Assembly: GCA_020852655.1 (NCBI GenBank)
Contig: JADZAI010000009.1
Span: forward strand, 1 to 64,000
Source: Alphaproteobacteria bacterium
GTDB lineage: Bacteria > Pseudomonadota > Alphaproteobacteria > Micropepsales > Micropepsaceae
Direction: 5' to 3'
DNA: 64,000 bases
Shown piece by piece: positions 50,650 through 58,637 of the stretch; the stretch's first letter is position 1, and the number at the start of each line of letters is the position of its first letter. The notes beneath the pieces are model-generated. The model was not told the origin of the DNA. It was given only the letters and a program-made list of their open reading frames with translations, and did no database searches. The translations under genes were made by a program, and so were the position numbers.

Positions 50650-50678
50650 TTGATTTTCTAATTCAGATTAGATTATTT
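50650..50678 (+). promoter_or_regulatory. Candidate promoter with TetR-type operator
   Basis: The palindrome TCTAATTCAGATTAGA at 50657-50672 (six-base arms, four-base spacer) lies between a possible -35 TTGATT (50650-50655) and -10 TTATTT (50673-50678) separated by 17 bases. This is the most AT-rich segment in the region. A regulator bound here would block the forward promoter. A TetR-family gene lies 3 kb downstream in the same operon. Binding is inferred. Confidence 0.55.
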
Positions 50679-50699
50679 GGGCGCGGGGAAGAGGCTCAC

Positions 50700-51848
50700 A
50701 TGTTTCAAGAACGTCAGCAGGAATTGCTGCGCCGGCTGAAATCGTCGAACCGGGAAGGGCCGTGGCCGCTGGCGCCGGCGACCATGCGCAATCCCGCATC
50801 CGCCTATACCGATCCGGCGCGGTTCGAAGCGGAGCGCGACCTGCTGTTCGAGCAGCGGCCGCAGATGATCGGCCTGAGCTGCGAGCTGCGCGAGCCGGGC
50901 AGCTACATGGCCCTGTCGCTGGGCCGCATTCCGGCGCTGATCGTGCGGCAGCGCGACGGCAGCCTGAAGGGCTTCGTGAATGCCTGCCGCCATCGCGGCG
51001 CGCCGGTGGTGGAGCCGGACGGGCCGCCGCGGCCGCGCTTCTCGTGCCCCTATCACGGCTGGGTCTATGACCTCGACGGCGCGCTGCATGCCCGGCCCTA
51101 TGCCGAGCCGGCCTTCGACGACGTGCCGAAGGCGGAGTGCGGACTTCTGCCGATCTCGGTGGCCGAGGGCTATGGCCTGATCTTCGCGCAAGGGCGCGGC
51201 GGCGAAGGCCTGACCGCAGCGGCGGCGCTCCATGGCGCCGAGGTGGAGCTGGAAGGCTTCGGCCTGGGCGGCTGCGTGCATGTGGAGTCGCGCGAGCACG
51301 AGTGGGATTTCAACTGGAAGCTCGTGCTCGACACCTTCACCGAGGCCTATCACATCCGCTTCCTGCACAAGACCTCGATCGCGCCGACCTATCTGTCGGA
51401 CCTGTCGCTGTTCGACAGCTTCGGGCCGCATCCCAGGATGATCGGCCTTCTGAAGACGGCGCTCCAGGAGATCGAGAAGCCGGACGAGGCGGACTGGCGG
51501 CTGCTGCCGCACGGCACGACGCAATATATCTTCATGCCGTCGGGCCTGATCACCTGGCAGCGCGACCATGTGGAGCTGTGGCGGGTGACGCCGCTGAGCC
51601 CGAACCGGACGCGGGTACGCACCAGCCTCTATGCGCCGCAGGAGCCGGCGACCGAGAAGGCGCGGGCCTACTGGAAGAAGAATCTCGACATGCTGATGGA
51701 CGTGACCTCGCGCGAGGATTTCACGCTGATGGCTGAGATCCAGAAGGGACTGGAGTCCGGCGCGCTGCCGGAACTGATCTACGGCAAGAACGAGCCGTCG
51801 CTGATCCACCTGCATCGCGCGATCAACCAGGCGCTGGAGGCCCGCTGA
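50700..51848 (+). CDS. Rieske [2Fe-2S] aromatic-ring-hydroxylating oxygenase, alpha subunit, 382 aa
   Basis: The Rieske domain has CxH...CxxH as CRHRGAP (about residue 96) and CPYHGWVYD. The catalytic domain carries the mononuclear iron ligands expected in NWKLVLDTFTEAYHIRFLH (the D-x-x-x-D-x-x-H type area, here with His at YHIRFLH). A later Asp ligand is likely near SREDF. These enzymes dihydroxylate or demethylate aromatic or cyclic compounds. It opens the forward catabolic operon; its stop overlaps the next SDR start. No dedicated reductase or ferredoxin is in view. Confidence 0.9.
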   Translation: MFQERQQELLRRLKSSNREGPWPLAPATMRNPASAYTDPARFEAERDLLFEQRPQMIGLSCELREPGSYMALSLGRIPALIVRQRDGSLKGFVNACRHRGAPVVEPDGPPRPRFSCPYHGWVYDLDGALHARPYAEPAFDDVPKAECGLLPISVAEGYGLIFAQGRGGEGLTAAAALHGAEVELEGFGLGGCVHVESREHEWDFNWKLVLDTFTEAYHIRFLHKTSIAPTYLSDLSLFDSFGPHPRMIGLLKTALQEIEKPDEADWRLLPHGTTQYIFMPSGLITWQRDHVELWRVTPLSPNRTRVRTSLYAPQEPATEKARAYWKKNLDMLMDVTSREDFTLMAEIQKGLESGALPELIYGKNEPSLIHLHRAINQALEAR

Positions 51849-52639
51849 TGCATCTGGGCCTCAAGGATTCGAAGGTCATCGTCACCGGCGGCGCGTCGCA
51901 TATCGGGCGTGCGATCGTGCTGGCGCTGGCGGCGGAAGGCGCAAATGTCGCCATCGTCGACATCGACAAGGCGCAGGCCGAGCGCACCGCGGAGCGCGCC
52001 AGGGCGCGCGGTGCAGCGGATGCCCATGTCGTCGCGGCCGACCTGACCGATCTCGACGCCGCCGAGCGCGCCTGCCAGGAGGCGATGCAGCGGCTCGACG
52101 GCATCAGCACGCTGATCAGCAACGCCGGCGCGAACCGGCCGGACTTCTTCCTGAAGCTCGATCCGAAGGGCTGGCGGCGGACGCTGGACCTCAACCTCAC
52201 CGCCGTCATGTGCTGCACGCGTGCCGTGCTGCCGGCGATGATCGACGGCGGCGGCGGGGCGATCGTCGCGACGGCCTCGACGGCGGCGCTCGGCGAACAG
52301 CGCCAGAGCGTCTATGCCGCGGCCAAGGCCGGTGTCGTCGCCTTCGTGCGGACCATCGCGCTGGAATATGGCCGCCACGGCGTGCGCGCCAATTGCGTCT
52401 CGCCCGGGCTGACGCTGCCCGAGGACGCCGAGTCGCTGGGCGCGCAGTCGCTGTGGAACGACCGCGACGCGGTCATGAACGACGCGCAGACGGACTATGT
52501 CGTCAAGGCGACGCCGCTGCGCCGCCTGTCGCGGCCCGAGGACATCGCGCGCTCGGTCGTCTTCCTCGCCTCTCCCGTTGCCGCCCGCCAGATCACCGGC
52601 CAGACGATCACCGTCGCCGGCGGCTTCGCGATGCGCTGA
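51848..52639 (+). CDS. SDR family oxidoreductase, 263 aa
   Basis: NAD(P)-binding motif VTGGASHIGRAIV (with HIG in place of GIG), NAGAN, catalytic Tyr-Lys in VYAAAKAGV. The ending ITGQTITVAGGFAMR is normal. It overlaps the Rieske gene by one base (TGATG) and precedes the luciferase-like gene by 14 bases. It probably oxidises an alcohol produced in the same pathway. Confidence 0.9.
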   Translation: MHLGLKDSKVIVTGGASHIGRAIVLALAAEGANVAIVDIDKAQAERTAERARARGAADAHVVAADLTDLDAAERACQEAMQRLDGISTLISNAGANRPDFFLKLDPKGWRRTLDLNLTAVMCCTRAVLPAMIDGGGGAIVATASTAALGEQRQSVYAAAKAGVVAFVRTIALEYGRHGVRANCVSPGLTLPEDAESLGAQSLWNDRDAVMNDAQTDYVVKATPLRRLSRPEDIARSVVFLASPVAARQITGQTITVAGGFAMR

Positions 52640-52653
52640 AAAGGAACTGTGCC

Positions 52654-53775
52654 ATGCATGTCGGTCTCGGACTGTGCTTTCAGAGTCTGGACGCGAAGAT
52701 GTCGGATGCCGACATCTATCGCCTCGAACTCGGCCTGGCGGCCCGCGCGGAAGCCTCGGGCTTCGATTCCATCTGGACGCCGGAGCATCACTTCTCCGAC
52801 TATCAGATGACGCCCAACGTCCAGCAATTCCTTGCCTGGGTCGCAGGCCAGACCTCGCGCATCCGGCTCGGCACGATGGTGACGGTGCTGCCCTGGCACG
52901 ACCCCTTGCGCGTCGCCGAGAACTTCATCCTGCTCGACCATCTCTCGCAGGGACGCGCCATCGCCGGCTTCGGGCGCGGCCTCGGGCGGGTCGAGTTCGA
53001 GGGCTTCCGGACGCCGATGAAGGAGTCGCGGCGGCGCTTCACCGAATACACCGAGGCGATCATGCAGGGCCTCGAAACAGGCGTCATGGCGTTCGACGGC
53101 GAGCTCTACAAGCAGCCGCGCACCCGCCTCCGCCCCGGGCCGTTCGCGAGCTTCCGCGGCCGCACCTTCGCATCGGCGATCTCGCCCTACTCCATCGATC
53201 TGATGGCGAAGCTGGGCGTCGGGCTGATGGTGATCGCGCAGAAGCCGTGGGACAAGGTCGTCGAGGACCTGACCGCCTATCGCCGGCGCTATCTGGAGCT
53301 CAACGGCACGGAGGCGCCGAAGCCGATCCTCGCGGTCTTCGTCGCGACGAGCGAGGATGCCGCCGAAGCGCAGCGGATGCGCGAGACCTATCTCCAGCGC
53401 TATGCCCGCTCGACGGTCGAGCATTACGAGTTCGACAACGTCGCCTTCGCCGACATCGAGGGCTACGAATATTATGCGGGCCTGGCGCGCAACATCGCCA
53501 AGAACGGGCTGGAACGCTTCAACGGCTTCCTTGCCGATCTCCAGGTGTGGGGTACGCCGGACGAGGTGGTCGCGAAGCTGAAGCGCTACGTCGCGCTGAC
53601 CGACGCGGGCGGCCTGCTGCTGCTGCCGGTCTATGGTGCGATGGAGCCGGAGGTCGCGACGCGGAACTACGATCTCGTCGCCACCAAGGTGCTGCCGGAA
53701 CTCCAGAAGCTGGATGTCGGCGGCGATCTCGGCGTCCCCTACAGCCCTTCGGTCCGGTATGAAGCAGCCGAGTAG
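52654..53775 (+). CDS. Luciferase-like (LLM class) flavin-dependent monooxygenase, 373 aa
   Basis: A TIM-barrel flavin enzyme. The N-terminal blocks SIWTPEHHFSDY, RIRLGTMVTVLPWHDPLRVAE and GRAIAGFGRGLGRVEF are the usual F420/FMN-contact loops. Members oxidise ketones, alkanes, sulfonates or amines with reduced flavin supplied by a partner. The ATG follows AAAGGAACTG. Its last 17 bases overlap the TetR gene, so the regulator is co-translated. Confidence 0.9.
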   Translation: MHVGLGLCFQSLDAKMSDADIYRLELGLAARAEASGFDSIWTPEHHFSDYQMTPNVQQFLAWVAGQTSRIRLGTMVTVLPWHDPLRVAENFILLDHLSQGRAIAGFGRGLGRVEFEGFRTPMKESRRRFTEYTEAIMQGLETGVMAFDGELYKQPRTRLRPGPFASFRGRTFASAISPYSIDLMAKLGVGLMVIAQKPWDKVVEDLTAYRRRYLELNGTEAPKPILAVFVATSEDAAEAQRMRETYLQRYARSTVEHYEFDNVAFADIEGYEYYAGLARNIAKNGLERFNGFLADLQVWGTPDEVVAKLKRYVALTDAGGLLLLPVYGAMEPEVATRNYDLVATKVLPELQKLDVGGDLGVPYSPSVRYEAAE

Positions 53776-54403
53776 CGCGCGCGCCGCAACGCCCGAGCCG
53801 CAGCGCAAATCGGACATCACGCGCCAGGCGATCCTCGATTCCGCGGCGCGTGCCTTCCGCCTTTCGGGCTATTCCGGCGCGCGGCTGAGCGACATCGCCG
53901 CCGGCGCGGGGATGCAGGCCGGCAGCCTCTACTACCATTTCGATTCGCGCGAGGCGCTGGTCGAGGCGTTGATGGATCGCGGCGTGGAGCAGACCGAGGC
54001 GGCGGTGCGGGCGGCGATTGCCGCGCTGCCGGCGCCGGCGAGCGCGCGCGACCGGCTGCGCGCGGCCATCGAAACGCATCTCCTGATGATCGTGCAGCAG
54101 GAGGACATCGCCTCCGCGACGATCAAGCTGATCTGGCAGGTGCCGCAGCCGATCCGCGAGCGTGCGCTCGGGCGGCAGCGGGCCTATGGCGCGCTGTGGC
54201 GGAAGCTGCTGGCGGATGCGCGCGACGCCGGCGAGATCAGGAGCGATCTCGATCTCTCGGTGGTGCGCATGTCCATCATGGGCGCGCTGAACTGGGCGGC
54301 GGACTGGTACAAGCCGGGCAAGATGACGCCGGAGGCGATCGCCGCCGACATCGTCGCGATGACGCTGGAAGGCCTGCGTGGGCCGTGCAAGGGCGAAGGC
54401 TGA
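53759..54403 (+). CDS. TetR family transcriptional regulator, 214 aa
   Basis: The DNA-binding helix-turn-helix is at about residues 20-65 (RQAILDSAARAFRLSGYSGARLSDIAAGAGMQAGSLYYHF shown in part; the LYYHF end is diagnostic). The C-terminal ligand domain ends near GLRGP. It lies inside the catabolic operon, overlapping the genes on both sides by 17 bases and one base. It likely represses its own operon and the divergent SDR through the palindrome at 50.66 kb, with a pathway compound as inducer. Confidence 0.92.
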   Translation: MKQPSSARAATPEPQRKSDITRQAILDSAARAFRLSGYSGARLSDIAAGAGMQAGSLYYHFDSREALVEALMDRGVEQTEAAVRAAIAALPAPASARDRLRAAIETHLLMIVQQEDIASATIKLIWQVPQPIRERALGRQRAYGALWRKLLADARDAGEIRSDLDLSVVRMSIMGALNWAADWYKPGKMTPEAIAADIVAMTLEGLRGPCKGEG

Positions 54404-55167
54404 TGGGGCAGCTCGACGGCAAGATCGCGCTCATCACGGGTGCGGGCCGCGGCATCGGACGCGCGGCAGCGGAGCTGTTCGCCGCAGAGGGTGCGCGCGT
54501 CGCGGTGGTCTCGCGCAGCCGGGCCGGGGTCGATGCCGTGGTGGAGGCAATCCGGGCGGCGGGCGGTACGGCCGCGGGCATCGCCTGCGACGTGACGGAC
54601 GCCGCGCAGATCACGCGGGCGGTCGCAGAGACCGTCGCGGCCTTCGGCAGCGTCGACATCCTGGTGAACAATGCGCACGATACGCGCGATCTCCAGGTGT
54701 CGTTCCTGGAGACCAGCGACGACATGTTGCAGGCCCATATGGACATGGGTTTCTTCGCGACCGTGCGCTTCATGCGCGCCTGTTTTCCGTATCTGAAGGA
54801 GCGGCGCGGCCGGGTGATCAATTTCGGCTCGGTCGTGGGCGTGCAGGGCAGTCCGAAGATGCTGGCCTATGGCGCGGCGAAGGAAGCGATCCGGCAGGCC
54901 ACGCGGGTCGCGGCGCGCGAATGGGGCAAGTTCGGGATCAACGTCAACTGCGTCTGCCCGACCGCCGTCACCGACGGGCTCGCGGATGCGATCCGGAACG
55001 AACCGGCGGTCGCGAATTTCGTGAAGGCGATCCCGCTGCGCCGGGCCGGCGACCCCGCCGCGGACATCGCGCCGATCCTGCTCTTCCTTGCGGGGCCCGC
55101 GTCAGGCTACCTCACCGGCCACACGCTGATGGCCGACGGCGGCGCGGCGATCGACGCCGGCCGCTGA
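54403..55167 (+). CDS. SDR family oxidoreductase, 254 aa
   Basis: Standard SDR with ITGAGRGIGRAAAE at the N-terminus, NNAHDTRD in place of NNAG, catalytic YGAAKEA, and C-terminal GHTLMADGGAA. Coupled to the TetR gene through TGATG and followed by an NTF2-fold gene after 18 bases. A dehydrogenase of the same catabolic route is the simplest reading. Confidence 0.9.
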   Translation: MGQLDGKIALITGAGRGIGRAAAELFAAEGARVAVVSRSRAGVDAVVEAIRAAGGTAAGIACDVTDAAQITRAVAETVAAFGSVDILVNNAHDTRDLQVSFLETSDDMLQAHMDMGFFATVRFMRACFPYLKERRGRVINFGSVVGVQGSPKMLAYGAAKEAIRQATRVAAREWGKFGINVNCVCPTAVTDGLADAIRNEPAVANFVKAIPLRRAGDPAADIAPILLFLAGPASGYLTGHTLMADGGAAIDAGR

Positions 55168-55185
55168 GACGACAGGGAAAGAACG

Positions 55186-55623
55186 ATGCCCGAGACACCC
55201 CGCACGCCTGCCGGCAGGCTCGTCAGCGCCTTCGGCGACGTGGACCGGATGCGCAAGCTCTACGCGCCCGGCATCCAGTGGAGCCTCTCGGCCAGCCTGC
55301 CCTATCCGCGCCCGATGAAGGGCACGGAGGCGGTGGTCGCGTTCAACACCTCCGTCTGGTCCGACGTCTATTTCCCCGATTGCACCGTCGAGATCCTGGA
55401 CGAGACCGGCGACGACACGAAGAGCGCGGTGCGCTTCATCTATCGCGCCCGCTACCGCGCGACGGGTGCGATATACGAGAACGAGTACACGCTCTTCGCC
55501 CGCAGCGGCGCCAACGGCATCGAGGAGGTCTTCGAGGCGCTCGACACGGCCGCGATCCTCGATCAGCTCGCCGGCCGCCCGGTCGGCAGCACCTTCGCCG
55601 ACCGCGCCAAGGCGGCGGACTAA
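55186..55623 (+). CDS. SnoaL-like/NTF2-fold protein, 145 aa
   Basis: A small cone-shaped-fold protein: DVDRMRKLYAPGIQWSLSASLPYPRPMKG near the start, FNTSVWSDVYFPDCTVEILD and a C-terminal strand series with EEVFEALDTAAI (all quoted in parts). Members include polyketide cyclases, ketosteroid isomerases and dehydratases. No membrane or signal sequence. A catalytic residue cannot be fixed without a structure. It is the first of two adjacent NTF2-fold genes. Confidence 0.82.
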   Translation: MPETPRTPAGRLVSAFGDVDRMRKLYAPGIQWSLSASLPYPRPMKGTEAVVAFNTSVWSDVYFPDCTVEILDETGDDTKSAVRFIYRARYRATGAIYENEYTLFARSGANGIEEVFEALDTAAILDQLAGRPVGSTFADRAKAAD

Positions 55624-55640
55624 ACGGGAGGAAGGAAGAC

Positions 55641-56033
55641 ATGAGCAGCACGACGCGCAGCGCCGAAGAGACCGTCCGGACCTATCTGGACGTGCTCTAC
55701 AACCAGCGCCGGCTCGACCTGATCCCCGACCTCATCTCGGACCCGACCTGGCGCCACAAGGCGGGCGAGGTGAAGAGCCTGAGCATGGCGGAGACCGTGA
55801 AGCGGCTGGAGGACACGCTCGACCTCTGTCCGGTCCTGCACTTCGACACGGCCATGCTGGCAGCGACGGACAAGGTCGTCACGGTCGCGTGGAACGGCCG
55901 CAGCACGCAGAAGAACGGCAAGTCCTATGTCTATTGCGGCATCGAGGTCTTCCGCGTCGAGAACGGCCGGATCGTCGAGATCTGGAACAGCCGCGAGACG
56001 GGCGGACATTGGGACGCGCCGAGGACGCTTTGA
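55641..56033 (+). CDS. SnoaL-like/NTF2-fold protein, 130 aa
   Basis: A second small alpha+beta barrel protein, clearly related in fold to the one before it: ETVRTYLDVLYNQRRLDLIPDLIS, VKRLEDTLDLCPVLHFD, VTVAWNGRSTQKNGKSYVYCG and GRIVEIWNSRETGG. A GGGAGGAAGG site precedes the ATG. Such pairs may be two subunits of one cyclase/isomerase or two separate steps; the ending EIWNSRE is a common SnoaL-like tail. Confidence 0.85.
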   Translation: MSSTTRSAEETVRTYLDVLYNQRRLDLIPDLISDPTWRHKAGEVKSLSMAETVKRLEDTLDLCPVLHFDTAMLAATDKVVTVAWNGRSTQKNGKSYVYCGIEVFRVENGRIVEIWNSRETGGHWDAPRTL

Positions 56034-57085
56034 GCGCGGCCGAACGGACGGCGCCGATCGGCGATCCGGCCTTTCAGGCCTGGCTCGGCCGGCAGCTCGG
56101 CATGCGCGGGCTGGAGATCACGGGCAGCACCGCACCTTCGGGCGGCGGATGGTCGAGCGAGACCTGGCTCGTGCGCTGCCGCGACGGCGCGGCAGGCGCC
56201 GAGCGGCGTGTCGTCGTGCGGCTGGCGCCGCGCGGGCCGGCGATGTTTCCGCACTATGACCTGAGGCGGCAGATCGCCTGCATGCGGGCGCTGGAAGACG
56301 TCGCCGATTGTCCCGTTCCGGCGATCCTGGGCGAGGACAGCGCCGGCAGCGTCATCGGACGGCCACTCTATGTGATGGCGTTCGTGGAGGGCGCCATCCC
56401 GGCCGACGACAGGCCGACCTTCTTCGAGGCGGGGTTCCTGGCCGACGCGCGCGATGCGGACCGGCGGCGCTTTCATGAGGCGCTGATCCGCGCGCTGGCG
56501 GCGCTGCATCGAGCGCCGGTTTCGCCGGATCTGCGCCAGACTTTGGCGCGCGGCGGCGGTGGCACCGCGCTCGGGCGCGAACTGGCGTGGCTGCGCGAGG
56601 TGTTCGCCTGGGGCGGAGGCGCGGCGCCGCAGCCGGCGATTGGCGCGGCGTTCGAGCGGCTCGCCGCGACGCTGCCCGGCGACGACACGTCGCTGCTGCT
56701 GTGGGGCGATGCGCGGCCGGCGAATGTCGTCGTCCGCGATTTCGTTCCGGCCGCCCTGCTCGACTTCGAACTCGGGTCGCTGGGGCCGCCGGAGCTGGAC
56801 GTCTTCTGGCTGATCGAGATGAACCGCATGCGCAGCCGCGGACGGCTGCCGCCGGGCTATCTCGATGAACGCGAGACGATCGAAGCCTATGAGACCTTGA
56901 GCGGGCGCTCGCTGCGCCACGCCGGCTGGTACACGCTGTTCTCTGCCGCCAAGGTCGCCGTGCTGATGCTGCGCCATCTGAAGGTGCGCGCCGAGCTCGG
57001 CGACATGCCGACCGATCATCCCGTCATGACCGACAATGTTGCGACGCGCCGCCTGGAGGCGCTGCTGGAGGAGACGACTGCATGA
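56030..57085 (+). CDS. Aminoglycoside-phosphotransferase-like (APH) family protein, 351 aa
   Basis: Protein-kinase-like fold of the APH group. Nucleotide-lid strand ETWLVRCRDG, hinge YVMAFVEGAIP, the Brenner-type motif as LLLWGDARPANVVV (about residue 224, with Trp instead of His before Gly-Asp) and metal-binding DFE about 20 residues later. The best start is a TTG overlapping the upstream TGA; the first ATG is internal to the fold. APH-like proteins in catabolic clusters often phosphorylate or hold CoA-linked substrates (as in ACAD10/11). Confidence 0.85.
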   Translation: MSAAERTAPIGDPAFQAWLGRQLGMRGLEITGSTAPSGGGWSSETWLVRCRDGAAGAERRVVVRLAPRGPAMFPHYDLRRQIACMRALEDVADCPVPAILGEDSAGSVIGRPLYVMAFVEGAIPADDRPTFFEAGFLADARDADRRRFHEALIRALAALHRAPVSPDLRQTLARGGGGTALGRELAWLREVFAWGGGAAPQPAIGAAFERLAATLPGDDTSLLLWGDARPANVVVRDFVPAALLDFELGSLGPPELDVFWLIEMNRMRSRGRLPPGYLDERETIEAYETLSGRSLRHAGWYTLFSAAKVAVLMLRHLKVRAELGDMPTDHPVMTDNVATRRLEALLEETTA

Positions 57086-57858
57086 CCGCGCAAGCCATCC
57101 GCTACGCCTCCGGTGTCGCCCTTGTGGGCGGCGGCTCGGGCGGCATCGGCCAGGCGATCTGCCGCGTGCTGGCCGAGGGCGGCTCGGACGTCGCGCTCAC
57201 TTACAACCGCAATCGCGAGGGTGCGGAGATCGCGGCGCAGGCCGTGCGCGATGCCGGACGGACGGCGGAGATCGTGCAGCTCGACCTCACGGACGACGCC
57301 GCCTGCGCGCGCTTCGTGGATGCGATGGCGGAGCGCTTCGGCGGCGTGCACACCGCGGTCTACGCCGCGGGGCCGTATATCGACATGCGCCACATCAGCC
57401 GGCTCGAGCCGGCCCTGTTCCGCAAGACCGTCGGCACCGACGTGTTCGGCTGCTTCAACCTGCTCCAGCCGGCGATGCGGCATCTGCGCGAAAGCCGCGG
57501 CGTTGCGCTGGCGCTGGCGACGCCCGCGATCCGCCGCTATGCGGTCAAGGACGTGCTGTCGGCGGCGCCGAAGGCGGCGGTCGAGGCGGTCATCAAGGGT
57601 ATCGCGGCCGAGGAAGGCCGCTTCGGCGTGCGCGCCAATTGCGTGGGCGTCGGCGTCATCACCGACGGCATGTATCACGCGCTGCTCGATACCGGCGATT
57701 TCGACGACCGCTTCATCGAGACCACCAAGGCGACGCTCGCGCTGCGCCGCCTCGGCACCGCCGACAACGTCGCCGACGCCGTGGACTTCCTCTGCTCGGA
57801 CAAGGCCGCCTACATCACCGGGCAGACGCTTATGGTCGACGGCGGTTTCGCACTCTAA
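57082..57858 (+). CDS. SDR-fold protein with Ser in place of the catalytic Tyr, 258 aa
   Basis: The cofactor loop is VGGGSGGIGQAI (residues 15-26), so NAD(P) binding seems kept. In the catalytic segment the usual Y-x-x-x-K reads S160-A-A-P-K164: the lysine remains, the tyrosine does not (Tyr153 lies seven residues upstream). ATPAIRRY replaces the normal S-containing strand. It may not be an ordinary dehydrogenase, or may use another acid. ATG overlaps the APH stop codon. Confidence 0.85.
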   Translation: MTAQAIRYASGVALVGGGSGGIGQAICRVLAEGGSDVALTYNRNREGAEIAAQAVRDAGRTAEIVQLDLTDDAACARFVDAMAERFGGVHTAVYAAGPYIDMRHISRLEPALFRKTVGTDVFGCFNLLQPAMRHLRESRGVALALATPAIRRYAVKDVLSAAPKAAVEAVIKGIAAEEGRFGVRANCVGVGVITDGMYHALLDTGDFDDRFIETTKATLALRRLGTADNVADAVDFLCSDKAAYITGQTLMVDGGFAL

Positions 57859-57889
57859 GCTGCCGCCCAGGCCAAGCGAGGCGAGGGAC

Positions 57890-58624
57890 ATGGGCAAGCG
57901 GCTTCACGGCAAGAAGGTCGTCGTCATCGGCGGGACCTCCGGCATCGGCTTCGGCATCGCCGAGGCGGCGCTCGGCGAAGGCGCGAAGGTGGTCGTCGCC
58001 TCCAGCCAGCAGAGCAAGGTGGACACGGCGCTGAAGCGGCTGGGCGGCCAGTCGAACGGCACGACGATCGACGTCAAGGACGAGGCCGACGTCGCGCGCT
58101 TCTTCGAACGGCTCGGCAAGTTCGACCACCTCGCCTACACGGCGGGCGACTGGACGCCGCTGCGCACCGGCGGCACTCTGCCGGAGATCGAGATCGGCGC
58201 GGCGAATGCCGTGTTCACGGTGCGCTTCTGGGGCGCGCTCGCCGCGGTGAAGCATTGTCACCGCACGATCGCGCCGAACGGCTCGATCACGATCACCGAC
58301 GGCATGGTGGCCCATCGCCCGCGCAAGGGCGCGGCGCTGAACACCGCGATGGCCGGCGCGGTGGAGCATCTGGCGCGCAGCCTCGCCGTCGATCTCGCGC
58401 CGGTCCGCGTGAATGCCGTCTGCCCCGGTCTCGTGCTGACGGAGGTGTGGGACAGCATGCCGGCCGACCAACGCGAGGAGCGGTTGAAGGCCGCGACGCA
58501 GCGCCAGCCGCTGGCGCGGGCGGGCACGCCGGCGGAACTCGCCGAGGCCTATCTCTATCTGATGTGCGGCACCTACACGACCGGACAAGTGCTCTATGTC
58601 GACGGCGGATTGTCGCTCGTCTGA
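57890..58624 (+). CDS. SDR-fold protein lacking Tyr and Lys of the catalytic pair, 244 aa
   Basis: Cofactor loop VIGGTSGIGFGI (residues 12-23) is normal. At the catalytic site the expected Y-x-x-x-K reads N151-T-A-M-A155, followed by the normal GAVEHLARSLA helix and VNAVCPG. Both key residues are absent. I recall a divergent SDR subgroup with this AGAVE pattern and no known reaction. It is the last gene of the catabolic run, with the C-terminal GQVLYVDGGL intact. Confidence 0.85.
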   Translation: MGKRLHGKKVVVIGGTSGIGFGIAEAALGEGAKVVVASSQQSKVDTALKRLGGQSNGTTIDVKDEADVARFFERLGKFDHLAYTAGDWTPLRTGGTLPEIEIGAANAVFTVRFWGALAAVKHCHRTIAPNGSITITDGMVAHRPRKGAALNTAMAGAVEHLARSLAVDLAPVRVNAVCPGLVLTEVWDSMPADQREERLKAATQRQPLARAGTPAELAEAYLYLMCGTYTTGQVLYVDGGLSLV

Positions 58625-58637
58625 GATGGATGCGTAG

